A stretch of DNA of 64,000 bases from JALYGY01 sp963800975 (GCA_963800975.1 CAWDDB010000019.1:1-64000), one strand, 5' to 3'; positions 18,880 through 27,365 are shown, counted from the first letter of the stretch. Numbers and translations are program-made. The notes: generated by a model from the sequence alone, not told the origin.

Positions 18880-19507
18880 CCGCGTGCACCTTGAGGGCTT
18901 CGGCGGACGCGGGGGCTACGGTCTCCGCCCCGCCCTCATCGTGGTCGATATGACCCTCGGCTTCACGGACCCGGAATCGCCCCTGGCCTGCGATCTGGAG
19001 GGGCCCGTCGCGAATATTGGCAGTCTCCTCGGGGCTGCCAGGGACGCGGGTATTCCGGTCGCCTTCACCACCATCGCTTACCGCGAGAGCGACAAGCTCA
19101 CGGCCGCCGCGTTTATAGACAAGGTTCCAGCGCTGCTGGCGCTCGAGGCCGGAAGCAGGTGGGGCGAGATCGACCCAAGGATCTCACCGCGCGAGGCGGA
19201 GCCCGTCCTCAACAAGCTCTTCGCCTCGGCGTTCTACGGGACCGGCTTGCCAAGCCTGCTCGCCGCCGCGGGTATAGACACCCTGATCGTCACCGGGGCC
19301 TCGACCTCGGGTTGCGTCAGGGCGACGGCCGTGGACGCCCTGCAGTACGGCTACAGGCCGATAGTGCCCCGCGAGGCGGTCGGAGACCGTAACCCGGACG
19401 CGCACGACGCCAACCTCTACGACATAGACGCCAAGTACGGCGACGTCGTGCCCACGCAGGAAGTGCTGGAGTATCTCGAAGAGGTCCGCGCCGAGCGCGC
19501 CCGCTGA
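18863..19507 (+). CDS. Isochorismatase-fold hydrolase, N-carbamoylsarcosine amidase-like
   Basis: A cysteine hydrolase of 214 residues. The catalytic triad of the family is visible: Asp in ALIVVDMTLGF, Lys in VLNKLFASAFYGTGL, and Cys in VTGASTSGCVRATAVDALQYGY. The ASAFYGTGL segment is typical of N-carbamoylsarcosine amidohydrolases. It overlaps the HyuB gene by 17 bases if it starts at ATG 18863; GTG 18884, after AGGGGATAAC, is an alternative. After a hydantoinase, such an enzyme would split the carbamoyl product to sarcosine (or another amino acid), CO2 and ammonia. The pathway is inferred from gene order. Confidence 0.85.
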   Translation: MGTGDNRVHLEGFGGRGGYGLRPALIVVDMTLGFTDPESPLACDLEGPVANIGSLLGAARDAGIPVAFTTIAYRESDKLTAAAFIDKVPALLALEAGSRWGEIDPRISPREAEPVLNKLFASAFYGTGLPSLLAAAGIDTLIVTGASTSGCVRATAVDALQYGYRPIVPREAVGDRNPDAHDANLYDIDAKYGDVVPTQEVLEYLEEVRAERAR

Positions 19508-19578
19508 TTCGTCCGGGCAAATTATCCTAGAGTCATGGTGCGGTGTGACGAGAACAACGTCGGGCGAGCAGCACGAGG

Positions 19579-19760
19579 ATGGCTCTGTACGGAGACAGGT
19601 GCCGGGTCGAATCCACCCGTCTGAAGGGGTGGGATTACGCGAAGCGTGGCGGGTACTTTGTCACGGGCAGCAAGCAGGGGCGCGATTGTATTTTCGGCGA
19701 GGTGATCGAGGGGCGCCCGCGGTTGTCGAATATCGGCAAAGTGAGGCAAACGGGGGTCCT
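19579..19760 (+). pseudogene. Remnant of a REP-associated tyrosine transposase (RAYT-like)
   Basis: The reading frame from ATG 19579 begins VESTRLKGWDYAKRGGYFVTGSKQGRDCIFGEVIEG and RLSNIGKV. This is the recognisable N-terminal 50-60 residues of REP-associated/Y1 transposase-like proteins (normally R-x-IRLKGYDY-x-x-x-GAYFVTI-x-TQ-x-R). The metal-binding HUH region and catalytic tyrosine that should follow are absent; the frame continues as unrelated sequence to 19881. It is therefore a 5' fragment in the 445-base gap between the amidase and the DeoR gene. Confidence 0.6.
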
Positions 19761-19812
19761 GAGACAACCGGTCACATCGCTGGATGCGGCCCATCGTGCC
19801 CGACCCACGAAT

Positions 19813-19828
19813 CGCCGGCGCGCCGGCG
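19813..19828. repeat. 16-bp GC palindrome
   Basis: CGCCGGCG occurs twice in tandem, giving a perfect 16-bp palindrome, followed by CGAAAAAGG. It could form a short hairpin ending transcription of the hydantoinase genes, or be a relic of a REP-type element given the neighbouring transposase remnant. Downstream of it (19880-19950) the gap is unusually AT-rich, with a TTGGGT-GA-TTGGGT tandem just ahead of the DeoR gene. Confidence 0.35.
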
Positions 19829-19952
19829 CGAAAAAGGATCCATCCGGCCCACTTGCGCGAGAATGCGGCCTCTGCTACTAATGGCGGAAATTGGGTGATT
19901 GGGTAGAAAAATAGAAGAAAACAACCAAGAACAATCAGGCAAGCAAGTGCTG

Positions 19953-20717
19953 ATGCCTGAGGAGCGGCGTCGGCGCATAGCGCGGCTCGTGCGGGAGTCC
20001 GGGAGCGTCACGGTATCGTTCCTGGAGTCGGAGTTCGGGGTCTCGGCCATGACGGCGAGGCGCGATCTCGTGGCCCTGGAAGACGAGGGAAGGGTGCGAC
20101 GGATCCACGGCGGGGCGGTTCTCCCGGAGTTCGCGGGGCACGAGGACTCGTTCTGGTTTCGCCTGGAGAAGGAGGTGGCGGCCAAGGAGCGGCTTGCGGA
20201 GGCGGCGGTCCGCCTTCTGGAGCCGGGGGATTCCGTGTTCGTCGACTGTTCGACCACGACGTACTACCTGGCGCGCAGAATCCTGGGTGACGGGCCTCGG
20301 GTCACGTTGCTGACCAACTCCGTGCCGATTTTCGAGCTGTTCATGAAACACGGCGCGCCCAAGACGGACATCATCGGCATGGGCGGGCTCATGAGGAAGC
20401 TCACCCTGTCGTTCGTGGGTCCGCACGCCGTTGGCACCATCTCGGCCCACTCCACGGACCGGGCTTTTATCAGCGTCAAGGGGATAAGCCGAGACGGCTA
20501 CCTCACGGACCCGGACACGCTGGAGGCGGAGGTAAAGCGGGCCATGATCCGCCACTCCGAGGAGCCGGTCCTGCTGGTCGACGGCAGCAAGTTCGAGCGG
20601 CGAGGCCTGAGCGTGATCGCGCACGCCTCCGAGCTGGGACGCGCCATGGTGGCCGACGCCTCCGAGGAGCGGCTGGCTTCGCTCGTCCGGGCCGGGGTGG
20701 AGGTCACCCGTGTCTAG
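19953..20717 (+). CDS. DeoR-family transcriptional regulator (rhamnose island)
   Basis: A sugar-responsive repressor, 254 residues from ATG 19953. TTG 19899 and GTG 19947 are in-frame alternatives; the longer form would only add a low-complexity, AT-rich leader. The winged helix is RRRRIARLVRESGSVTVSFLESEFGVSAMTARRDLVALEDEGRVRRIHGGAV, including the family R-I-H-G-G-A-V end. The C-terminal DeoRC domain (DSVFVDCSTTTYYLAR ... TNSVPIFELF ... RAFISVKGI ... EEPVLLVDGSKFERRGL) binds a phosphorylated sugar in known members. As first gene of the rhamnose island, it probably answers to a rhamnulose or rhamnulose-1-phosphate signal. Confidence 0.88.
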   Translation: MPEERRRRIARLVRESGSVTVSFLESEFGVSAMTARRDLVALEDEGRVRRIHGGAVLPEFAGHEDSFWFRLEKEVAAKERLAEAAVRLLEPGDSVFVDCSTTTYYLARRILGDGPRVTLLTNSVPIFELFMKHGAPKTDIIGMGGLMRKLTLSFVGPHAVGTISAHSTDRAFISVKGISRDGYLTDPDTLEAEVKRAMIRHSEEPVLLVDGSKFERRGLSVIAHASELGRAMVADASEERLASLVRAGVEVTRV

Positions 20718-21087
20718 CGCTCCGTCCAGGGAGGGCGCGAGGATCTGGCTCATCCCCGACGGGTTTATCCCCGAGGCAAGCTCCGGTTCCCAGGAGAGCC
20801 ACGAGGCCATCTGCGTGCTAAACACCTCGGACGAGGAGGCCAGGCTTACCATCTCCTTCTACTTCGAAGAGCGTGAGCCCATCATGGAAATAGAAGTGAT
20901 AGTGCCCCCCGAGCGCACCAGGCACCTGAGGACAGACCGGCTAGAAGGTGCCGACGTCCCGCGCGGCGTGCCGTACTCGGTCAGGGTCGAGTCGAGCGTG
21001 CCCGTCGTGGTCCAGTGCTCCAGGATGGACACGACGCAGCCCGCGCTATCCCTCATGAGCGCCATGGCGCACCCGGTGGTGCGGTGA
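20710..21087 (+). CDS. Anabaena sensory rhodopsin transducer (ASRT)-family protein
   Basis: A 125-residue soluble protein of the ASRT superfamily. The order W-x-I-x-x-GFIPEAS, SHEAICVLNTSDEEARLTISFYFEEREP, VPPERTRHLRTDRL, VESSVPVVVQCSRMDTTQPALSLMS matches the family core from memory. In Anabaena the homologue couples to sensory rhodopsin, but there is no rhodopsin gene here. The superfamily has been proposed to bind small molecules such as carbohydrates. It starts at GTG 20710, overlapping the DeoR stop by eight bases, and its stop overlaps the rhamnulokinase start. It is thus locked into the rhamnose operon and may sense or regulate sugar flux. Function is not established. Confidence 0.8.
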   Translation: MSSAPSREGARIWLIPDGFIPEASSGSQESHEAICVLNTSDEEARLTISFYFEEREPIMEIEVIVPPERTRHLRTDRLEGADVPRGVPYSVRVESSVPVVVQCSRMDTTQPALSLMSAMAHPVVR

Positions 21088-22580
21088 GCGAGACGGCGGA
21101 TCTCATCGCGGTAGATCTCGGGGCCGAGAGCGGCCGCACCTTTCTCGGGAGCTTCGACGGTGATCGCGTCGGCCTCGAGGAGGTCCGGCGCTTCCCTAAC
21201 CTGCCCGTGCGGATCGGAGGCAGCCTGCACTGGGACGTGCTGCGCATCATGCAGGAGGTAAAGGACGGGCTGGCTGCGGCCGTCGAAGAGGGCGGGAGGC
21301 CGGCGAGCATCGGGGTGGACTCGTGGGGCGTGGACTTCGCCCTCCTGGACCGGGACGGAGCGCTCGTCTCGAACCCCCACCACTACAGGGATTCGCGGAC
21401 CGAGGGGCTGGTCGAGGTGGCGGCGGGGCGCGTCTCCGAAAGCGAGATCTACCGCGTCACCGGCATCCAGTTCATGCAAATAAACACGCTGTATCAGCTG
21501 CTGGCGATGGAGGGCTCGCCGCTGCTGGGGGCCGCGGATACGCTCCTCTTGATTCCCGACCTGATCGCTTACTGGCTGACGGGCGGGAGGGCCTGCGAGT
21601 ACACCAACGCGACCACCACCCAGCTTTACGACCTCGGGACCGCTGGCTGGGCGAGCGACCTGATGGGGGACCTCGGTATCCCCGAGCGGCTCTTCCCGGA
21701 GATCGTGGCTCCCGGCGTCCGCCTCGGGTCTTTGCTGCCGGAGGTGCGCGAAGAGACGGGCCTCGGGGAGGTGCCGGTAACTGCGGTGGCGACGCACGAC
21801 ACGGCCTCAGCCGTCGTGGCCGTGCCGGCCGATGGGCCGTTCGCGTACATCTCGAGCGGGACGTGGTCCCTGGTCGGCGTCGAGGCCGAGGAGCCGGTCA
21901 CCACGCAGGCGGCGCTGCGCCACAACTTTACCAACGAAGGCGGGTTCGGCGGCAGGATCCGCTTGCTCAGGAACGTTATGGGGCTATGGCTGTTGCAGGA
22001 ATGCAAGAGGACGTGGGCGCGGGGAGGCAAGGATCTCTCCTACGATGAGCTGGTCCGTTTGGCCGAGGCTCAGGCGCCGTTTGGGGCGCTGGTGGATCCC
22101 GACCACGTCGGCTTTCTGGCGCCGGGAGACATGCCTTCGCGCCTGCGACGATTCTGCGCGCAAACGGGGCAGGACCTTTCGGAGGAGCCGGGGGCCGTGG
22201 CGCGCTGCGTCTTCGAGAGCCTGGCGCTCAAGTATCGGTGGGTGCTGGAGAAGGTCGAGGAGGTGAGCGGGCAGCGCGCCGAGAAGGTGCACGTGGTGGG
22301 CGGCGGGGCGCGAAACGCGTTACTGTGCCAGCTCACCGCCGAGGCGACCCGCAGGCCAGTGTTGGCCGGCCCCGTCGAGGCAACGGCGCTTGGGAACGTC
22401 ATGGTCCAGGCCTACGGACGCGGGTACGTCGGTTCGTTGCAGGATATACGGGCCGTGATCCGGTCCTCCGTCGAGGTCAGGACGCACGTACCCGAGGACG
22501 ACGCGGGTGAGTGGGAGGAGGCCTACGAGAGGTTCTCCGGGTTGGTGGACACTCGGCTCGAGGATGCGGTGAGCGAATGA
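21084..22580 (+). CDS. rhaB: L-rhamnulokinase
   Basis: This phosphorylates L-rhamnulose at C1 with ATP; 498 residues. GTG 21084 overlaps the previous stop in GTGA. It is a FGGY kinase with ADLIAVDLGAESGRTFLG (first phosphate loop), SIGVDSWGVDFALLDRDG, HHYRDSRTEGL, the long TGIQFMQINTLYQLLA found in RhaB, the catalytic aspartate in VATHDTASAV, and the adenine-binding VHVVGGGARNALLCQLTA. Neighbouring mutarotase, isomerase and aldolase support rhamnulose as substrate. Confidence 0.92.
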   Translation: MSETADLIAVDLGAESGRTFLGSFDGDRVGLEEVRRFPNLPVRIGGSLHWDVLRIMQEVKDGLAAAVEEGGRPASIGVDSWGVDFALLDRDGALVSNPHHYRDSRTEGLVEVAAGRVSESEIYRVTGIQFMQINTLYQLLAMEGSPLLGAADTLLLIPDLIAYWLTGGRACEYTNATTTQLYDLGTAGWASDLMGDLGIPERLFPEIVAPGVRLGSLLPEVREETGLGEVPVTAVATHDTASAVVAVPADGPFAYISSGTWSLVGVEAEEPVTTQAALRHNFTNEGGFGGRIRLLRNVMGLWLLQECKRTWARGGKDLSYDELVRLAEAQAPFGALVDPDHVGFLAPGDMPSRLRRFCAQTGQDLSEEPGAVARCVFESLALKYRWVLEKVEEVSGQRAEKVHVVGGGARNALLCQLTAEATRRPVLAGPVEATALGNVMVQAYGRGYVGSLQDIRAVIRSSVEVRTHVPEDDAGEWEEAYERFSGLVDTRLEDAVSE

Positions 22581-24184
22581 GCGGGGGCGGAGAGGAGACC
22601 GGTCGCGGTATGGAGCAGCCTTCAGGCGTGGGGCGAGGGACCGACGAGGGCAAGGGGGCGGCGCCCATCTTTCGGCTCTCGGGCGTCACCAAGCGGTTCG
22701 GAGGCGTGGTCGCGGTGCAGGACGTGGACTTCGAGCTTTTCCCTGGCGAGGTGCACGCCCTCGTGGGGGAGAACGGGGCTGGCAAGAGCACGCTGATGAA
22801 GATCGTGGACGGGCTCTACGAGCCCGACGAGGGTGTTCTCGAGGTGAACGGAGAGACCGCCTCCTTCTCTTCGCCGCGCGACGCCGAGGCCGCGGGTATC
22901 GCCATGATCCCGCAGGAGCTCGACCTATTTCCGGAGCTCTCGATCGCGGAGAACCTCTTCGTTGGGCGCAAGAGGCCACGCACGGGCTGGGGCGGCCTCG
23001 ACTGGGGCGCCATGCAGGAGGAGGCGAGGAGAAGGCTCGACACACTCGACGTCGCGCTCGACGTCACGACCCCCGTCAAGGGTCTCTCGGCGGCCAACGG
23101 CCAGATCGTGGCTATCGCCCGCGCGCTGGTGGGCGACGCCAGGGCCGTGGTGATGGACGAGCCGACCTCCGCGCTCACGGAGAGGGAGGCCCGCCAGCTG
23201 TTCGGCATCATAGAAGACCTCACCTCGGAAGGGGTTGGCGTCGTCTACATCTCGCACCGCCTCGAGGAGATCTTCGAGATCGCGGATCGCACCACCGTGC
23301 TGCGCGACGGACGCCACATCGCCACCGCGCCGGCCTCGGAGCTCGACGCCGAGGAGCTCGTGCGGCTCATGGTCGGCCGGCCGCTCAACGAGCTCTTCAC
23401 CCGCCACTCCCACGACCCCGGCGACGTGGCGCTCGAGGTGCGGGGCCTGGGACGCTCCGGCGAGTTCGAGGGCGTCGACCTCAGCCTGCGGCGCGGCGAG
23501 ATCCTCGGCCTCGCGGGGCTCGTCGGGGCGGGCCGCACCGAGCTGGCGCAGGCGATCTTCGGCATAAACCCGCCCGAGAGCGGCGAGATACATATCGACG
23601 GGAAGGAGGTCAGGATACGCTCGCCGCAGGCGGCGATGAATAACGGCGTGTTCTACGTGCCGGAGGAGAGACGGTCGCAGGGCCTGATCTTGCCCTTCTC
23701 CATCAAGAACAACATCACCCTGAGCATCCTGGACCGCATCTCGCGCTTCGGTTTCGTGCCGCGCTCGGAGAGGCGTACCGCGGAGAGGTTTATGGGAGAG
23801 CTATCCATCCGCGGGGCCGAGCTCTCCGATCCGGTCGCCCGGCTCTCCGGGGGCAACCAGCAGAAGGTCGTGGTGGCCAAGTCGCTCGCGCGCGAGCCGT
23901 CCGTACTGTTGCTCGACGAGCCGACCCGCGGGGTCGACGTCGGCGCGAAGTCCGAGATCTACCGCCTCATCGACGGCCTGGCGCGGGAGGGAATGGCGAT
24001 CCTGCTCATCTCCTCCGAGCTGGAGGAGGTCCTCTCGATGTCAGACAGGATCCTGGTGATGCGGGAGGGCCGCGTGTCGGGCGAGTTCGGGCGGGCGCAA
24101 GCTACCCAGGAGAACGTCATGACCGCGGCAACCGGCGGTGGCGAGCAGGACGGCGGAGAGGGAGAGGAGGGCCGCGATGAGTGA
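22577..24184 (+). CDS. Sugar ABC importer ATPase (probable rhamnose, RhaT/RbsA type)
   Basis: The energising subunit of a CUT2-type sugar importer; 535 residues from ATG 22577 (ATGA overlap with rhaB). It has two ABC domains in one chain. Domain 1 has Walker A GENGAGKST, a signature-like LSAANGQIVAIARAL and VVMDEPTSALT. Domain 2 has a degenerate Walker A, GLVGAGRTEL, the signature LSGGNQQKVVVAKSL and LLLDEPTRGVDVGAK. This asymmetry is normal for the RbsA family. The first 35 residues are hydrophilic and glycine-rich. Two permeases and a binding protein follow in overlapping order. Confidence 0.92.
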   Translation: MSGGGEETGRGMEQPSGVGRGTDEGKGAAPIFRLSGVTKRFGGVVAVQDVDFELFPGEVHALVGENGAGKSTLMKIVDGLYEPDEGVLEVNGETASFSSPRDAEAAGIAMIPQELDLFPELSIAENLFVGRKRPRTGWGGLDWGAMQEEARRRLDTLDVALDVTTPVKGLSAANGQIVAIARALVGDARAVVMDEPTSALTEREARQLFGIIEDLTSEGVGVVYISHRLEEIFEIADRTTVLRDGRHIATAPASELDAEELVRLMVGRPLNELFTRHSHDPGDVALEVRGLGRSGEFEGVDLSLRRGEILGLAGLVGAGRTELAQAIFGINPPESGEIHIDGKEVRIRSPQAAMNNGVFYVPEERRSQGLILPFSIKNNITLSILDRISRFGFVPRSERRTAERFMGELSIRGAELSDPVARLSGGNQQKVVVAKSLAREPSVLLLDEPTRGVDVGAKSEIYRLIDGLAREGMAILLISSELEEVLSMSDRILVMREGRVSGEFGRAQATQENVMTAATGGGEQDGGEGEEGRDE

Positions 24185-25172
24185 GGCGCGGGCGCCCACC
24201 GAGGGCGGCCGGGGCGGGGGCCAGACGCTGCGGAGGTTCCTGGTTCGCCCCGAAGCGCCGGCCCTGGCGTTCCTGGTCGTCCTGGGGGTGGCCTTCACTC
24301 TCGCGAACGACAGGTTCCTCACGGCCTCGAATCTGGAGTCCATAGTGGACTCGGTGGCCGTGCTCGGGATCGTGGCGCTGGCCGTAAACCAGGTGGTGCT
24401 GAGTGGCGAGATAGACATCTCTACCGGCTCGATGCTGGGCCTCTGCGCGGTGGCCGCCGGGGCGGTCGCTCTGTCGACCGGGGGGCTGGTTCTGCCTCTG
24501 CTCGCGGGGATCGGCGTGGGCGCCCTGGCCGGCACCCTCAACGGCGCGCTTGTCACCCTCGGGCGCATACCCTCGATCATCGTTACGCTCGGGATGCTCT
24601 ACGCGCTGCGCGGCGTAATCCTGCTCGTTACGGGCGGGACCTGGATCACCGGTGTGCCGGAGAGTACTCGCTTTCTCGGCACGGGCACGGTGCTGGGCCT
24701 CAGCGTGCCCGTGATAGTTCTATTCGCCCTGTTCCTCGTCATGGAAGTCGTCAATCGCCACTCGACGTGGGGGCGCAACATCCTCGCCGTCGGCGGCAAC
24801 AGGCGGGCAGCCCGCTTCGCGGGGCTGCCCACAGACCGCACGCGCTTTCTCGCCTTCGTGCTCGTCGGCGTGTTCGTCGGGATAGCGTCTCTCGTCTACA
24901 TCGGGAGGGCCGGGTCCGTCCAGACCAACGCCGGGGTCGGGCTCGAGCTGCAGGCCGTCGCCGCGGTGGTCATAGGCGGGACCAGCATCGCGGGCGGGCG
25001 GGGTTCGGCCCTGGCAGCGCTCACCGGGGCGGTACTCATCGGCGTCATACTGAACGGCCTGATCCTGCTCGGCGTGCCAGGCATCTGGCAGGACGCCGTG
25101 CTCGGCGGCCTGATCCTGCTCGCCGTCGCCACCGACGTGCTGCGACGCAGGCTGGTCGGAGACAAGGCGTGA
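24177..25172 (+). CDS. Sugar ABC importer permease (RhaP-like)
   Basis: An integral membrane permease of the RbsC/CUT2 family, 331 residues, with about 9-10 hydrophobic segments. ATG 24177 overlaps the ATPase stop by eight bases and has a GGAGAGGAGGG ribosome site. Family motifs are VVLSGEIDISTGSMLGLCAV, NGALVTLGRIPSIIVTLGML, the EAA-like NILAVGGNRRAARFAGLPTDRTRFLAFVL, and GGTSIAGGRGS. The N-terminus before residue 35 is cytoplasmic and charged. Confidence 0.9.
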   Translation: MSEARAPTEGGRGGGQTLRRFLVRPEAPALAFLVVLGVAFTLANDRFLTASNLESIVDSVAVLGIVALAVNQVVLSGEIDISTGSMLGLCAVAAGAVALSTGGLVLPLLAGIGVGALAGTLNGALVTLGRIPSIIVTLGMLYALRGVILLVTGGTWITGVPESTRFLGTGTVLGLSVPVIVLFALFLVMEVVNRHSTWGRNILAVGGNRRAARFAGLPTDRTRFLAFVLVGVFVGIASLVYIGRAGSVQTNAGVGLELQAVAAVVIGGTSIAGGRGSALAALTGAVLIGVILNGLILLGVPGIWQDAVLGGLILLAVATDVLRRRLVGDKA

Positions 25173-26125
25173 GCGTCCTGACGGCGACGGTGCGGCGGCT
25201 CGGGTTCTCGCGGGAGATCGTCCTGCTCGGCGTCCTGATAGCCCTTGTGGTCGTGATGTCGCTGCTCGACCCGCTGTTCCTGTCCCTGACAACCATGCTC
25301 AACACCTCGCGCTTCTTCGTCGAGGTGGGGCTGATGGCGCTCGGGATGACCCTGATCATTATCACCGGCGGCATCGACCTCTCGGTCGGCTCCAACCTCG
25401 CCCTGGTCTCGGTGGCCATAGGGTTGACCTTCGCCGCCGGGTTGCCGCTTCCGCTCGCCATCGTGTTCGGGCTCGTGGTTGGGGTGGCCGCCGGCCTGTT
25501 CAACGGCCTGTTCATCACCCTGCTGGACCTGCACCCGCTGGTCGTGACGCTCGGAACGCTGGCCCTGTTCCAGGGACTCGCTTACGGCATCTCGAATGCG
25601 GAGGCGGTCTCGGACTTTCCCGGCTGGTTCGAGTACTTCGGCCAGGCCTACGTAGGACCCGTGCCGGGCCAGCTCTTCGTCTTCGTCATCGCGGTAGCGG
25701 TGGTGTGGGTGATCCTGGCCCGCACCCGGTTCGGCCGCTACGTCTACGCCATCGGCAACAACGAGGAGGCGGCCCGCTTCTCGGGCGTGCCCATCCGCAG
25801 GGTCAAGCTGGCGCTGTACTCTGGCATCGGGTTGCTGGTGGGGATGGCCGCCGTCATCTACACGTCGAGGGTCTACACGGCGAGAGGAGACTCCGGGGTT
25901 GGCCTGGAGCTCGACGTCATCTCGGCGGTCGTGCTAGGAGGGGCGAGCATCTACGGGGGATCGGGGACGATACTCGGCACCGTGCTCGGGGTCCTGATCA
26001 TCGCCGTGTTGCGCAACGGCCTGATCCTGGCCGGCGTCCCGAGCACCTGGCAGCTTTTCGTGCTCGGCGTCTTGCTCCTCGCGGCCGTCTTCCTGAACGA
26101 GTTCTTCAGAAAGGGGGAGGAGTAG
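25169..26125 (+). CDS. Sugar ABC importer permease (RhaQ-like)
   Basis: The second permease of the importer, 318 residues, starting at GTG 25169 in a GTGA overlap with the first. It shows the same CUT2 pattern: GMTLIIITGGIDLSVGSNLALVSV, NGLFITLLDLHPLVVTLGTLALFQGLAYGIS, YAIGNNEEAARFSGVPIRRVKLALYSGIG, and LGGASIYGGSGTILGTVLGVLIIAVL. The two permeases are clearly homologous but divergent, as expected for a heterodimeric channel. Confidence 0.9.
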   Translation: MSVLTATVRRLGFSREIVLLGVLIALVVVMSLLDPLFLSLTTMLNTSRFFVEVGLMALGMTLIIITGGIDLSVGSNLALVSVAIGLTFAAGLPLPLAIVFGLVVGVAAGLFNGLFITLLDLHPLVVTLGTLALFQGLAYGISNAEAVSDFPGWFEYFGQAYVGPVPGQLFVFVIAVAVVWVILARTRFGRYVYAIGNNEEAARFSGVPIRRVKLALYSGIGLLVGMAAVIYTSRVYTARGDSGVGLELDVISAVVLGGASIYGGSGTILGTVLGVLIIAVLRNGLILAGVPSTWQLFVLGVLLLAAVFLNEFFRKGEE

Positions 26126-26184
26126 GGCATGCCGGTCGGTGGGCCGGGCAACGAGGTGGGGAAACCAGAGAAAGGAGAGAGCTA

Positions 26185-27201
26185 GTGTTGCGTTTTGCGC
26201 GGGTGGTCATGCTCGCCGCGATGGTCTTCGCGGTCGCCGCTTGCGGGGTGGGCCAGCAGGGCCCGTCCCAGGAAGAGGCTGGCGGCGGAGGGGGGCCGAA
26301 CAAGATCTGCATGATGCCCAAGCTTGTCGGCATCCCTTACTTCAACGCCTCCGAGCAGGGGGCCGAAGAGGCGGCCGAGGAGCTAGGCATCGAGCTGGTC
26401 TACGATGGGCCGACCGAGGCCAAGGCGGCGCTGCAGTCGCAGATGATCGAGCAGTTCATCCAGCAGCAGTGCGACGCCGTCACGGTGGCCGCCAACGATC
26501 CCAACGCCCTCGCACCCGCGATGCAGAAGGCCGGGGAGGCCGGAATCGCCACGGGAGCCTGGGACGCCGACGTCGCCCCCGACGCGCGCGACGTCTTCGT
26601 CAACCAGGCCACGTTCGAGGCCATAGGCTACGAGCTCGTCGACGTGATGGCCAAGGAGACCGACGGCAAGGGCGAGTTCCTCGTCGTCACCGGCTCGCTC
26701 ACGGCGCCCAACCAGGTCGCCTGGCTCAAGGCGATGCGCGAGCGCATGAAGGAGAAGTACCCCGAGATGTCCATCGCCTCGGTCGAGCCGGGCGAGGAGG
26801 ACCTGCAGCTCGGCATCGACATAACCAAGAACTACCTGCGCGCCAACCCCGACACGGCCGGCGTCTTCGGTATAACCTCCGTGGCCCTACCTGGCGCGGC
26901 CGAGGCCGTCCAGCAGATCGGCCGCGCTGGAGAGGTCCCCGTGACGGGCCTCTCGACACCGAACGAGATGAAGCCCTACCTGGAGTCCGGCGCCGTCAAG
27001 GAGTTCGTCCTGTGGAACCCCGTTGACCTGGGATACCTCGCGGTCTACGTGGCCAACGCCCAGGTGGACGACGAGCTGCCTACCTCGGGCACCTTCGAGG
27101 CCGGTCGGCTCGGCAAGGTCGAGCTCATCGCCGAAGACGAGGTCCTGCTCGGCCCGCCGATCGTGTTCTCGAAGGAGAACATAGACGAGTATGACTTCTA
27201 G
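26185..27201 (+). CDS. Sugar ABC importer substrate-binding lipoprotein (RhaS-like)
   Basis: The extracellular binding protein, 338 residues. GTG 26185 (or TTG 26188) follows AAAGGAGAGA. The N-terminus has a lipoprotein signal with lipobox FAVAAC, so the mature protein should be membrane-anchored through cysteine. A Gly-rich linker precedes a periplasmic-binding-protein fold of the RbsB type: KLVGIPYFNASEQGAEEAAEELG, CDAVTVAANDPNALAPAMQKAGEAGI, ANPDTAGVFGITSVALPGAAEAVQQ, VTGLSTPNEMKPYLESGAVKEFVLWNP. These segments resemble rhamnose-binding RhaS proteins. The ligand is inferred from the operon. Confidence 0.9.
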   Translation: MLRFARVVMLAAMVFAVAACGVGQQGPSQEEAGGGGGPNKICMMPKLVGIPYFNASEQGAEEAAEELGIELVYDGPTEAKAALQSQMIEQFIQQQCDAVTVAANDPNALAPAMQKAGEAGIATGAWDADVAPDARDVFVNQATFEAIGYELVDVMAKETDGKGEFLVVTGSLTAPNQVAWLKAMRERMKEKYPEMSIASVEPGEEDLQLGIDITKNYLRANPDTAGVFGITSVALPGAAEAVQQIGRAGEVPVTGLSTPNEMKPYLESGAVKEFVLWNPVDLGYLAVYVANAQVDDELPTSGTFEAGRLGKVELIAEDEVLLGPPIVFSKENIDEYDF

Positions 27202-27239
27202 AAAGTCTTCTGTCATCGGCATCTAGGTGTCGGCTCAAC

Positions 27240-27276
27240 CTGGCGCCGGCGCCCTGTGCAGGGGCGTCGGCGCCGG
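27240..27276 (+). terminator. Strong GC hairpin after the ABC importer genes
   Basis: CTGGCGCCGGCGCCC pairs with GGGGCGTCGGCGCCGG around a TGTGCA loop; 13 of about 15 positions are Watson-Crick and the rest mostly wobble. It is the only sizeable gap (164 bases) inside the transporter section. There is no T-tract, so it may attenuate transcription or protect the upstream mRNA rather than stop it fully. Confidence 0.45.
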
Positions 27277-27365
27277 AATAGGCGCCTTGCGACCCCACGA
27301 TTCGCTGGTCGGGCGGTGGGGATTAGGCGCCGGGTTCACGCTCGGGGGGAGGGCACTTCCAGGAC

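Noticed and set aside
19598..19616. GGGTCGAATCC, resembling a tRNA T-arm
   Set aside because: No acceptor, D-arm or anticodon stem surrounds it; the sequence is explained by the RAYT-like reading frame.
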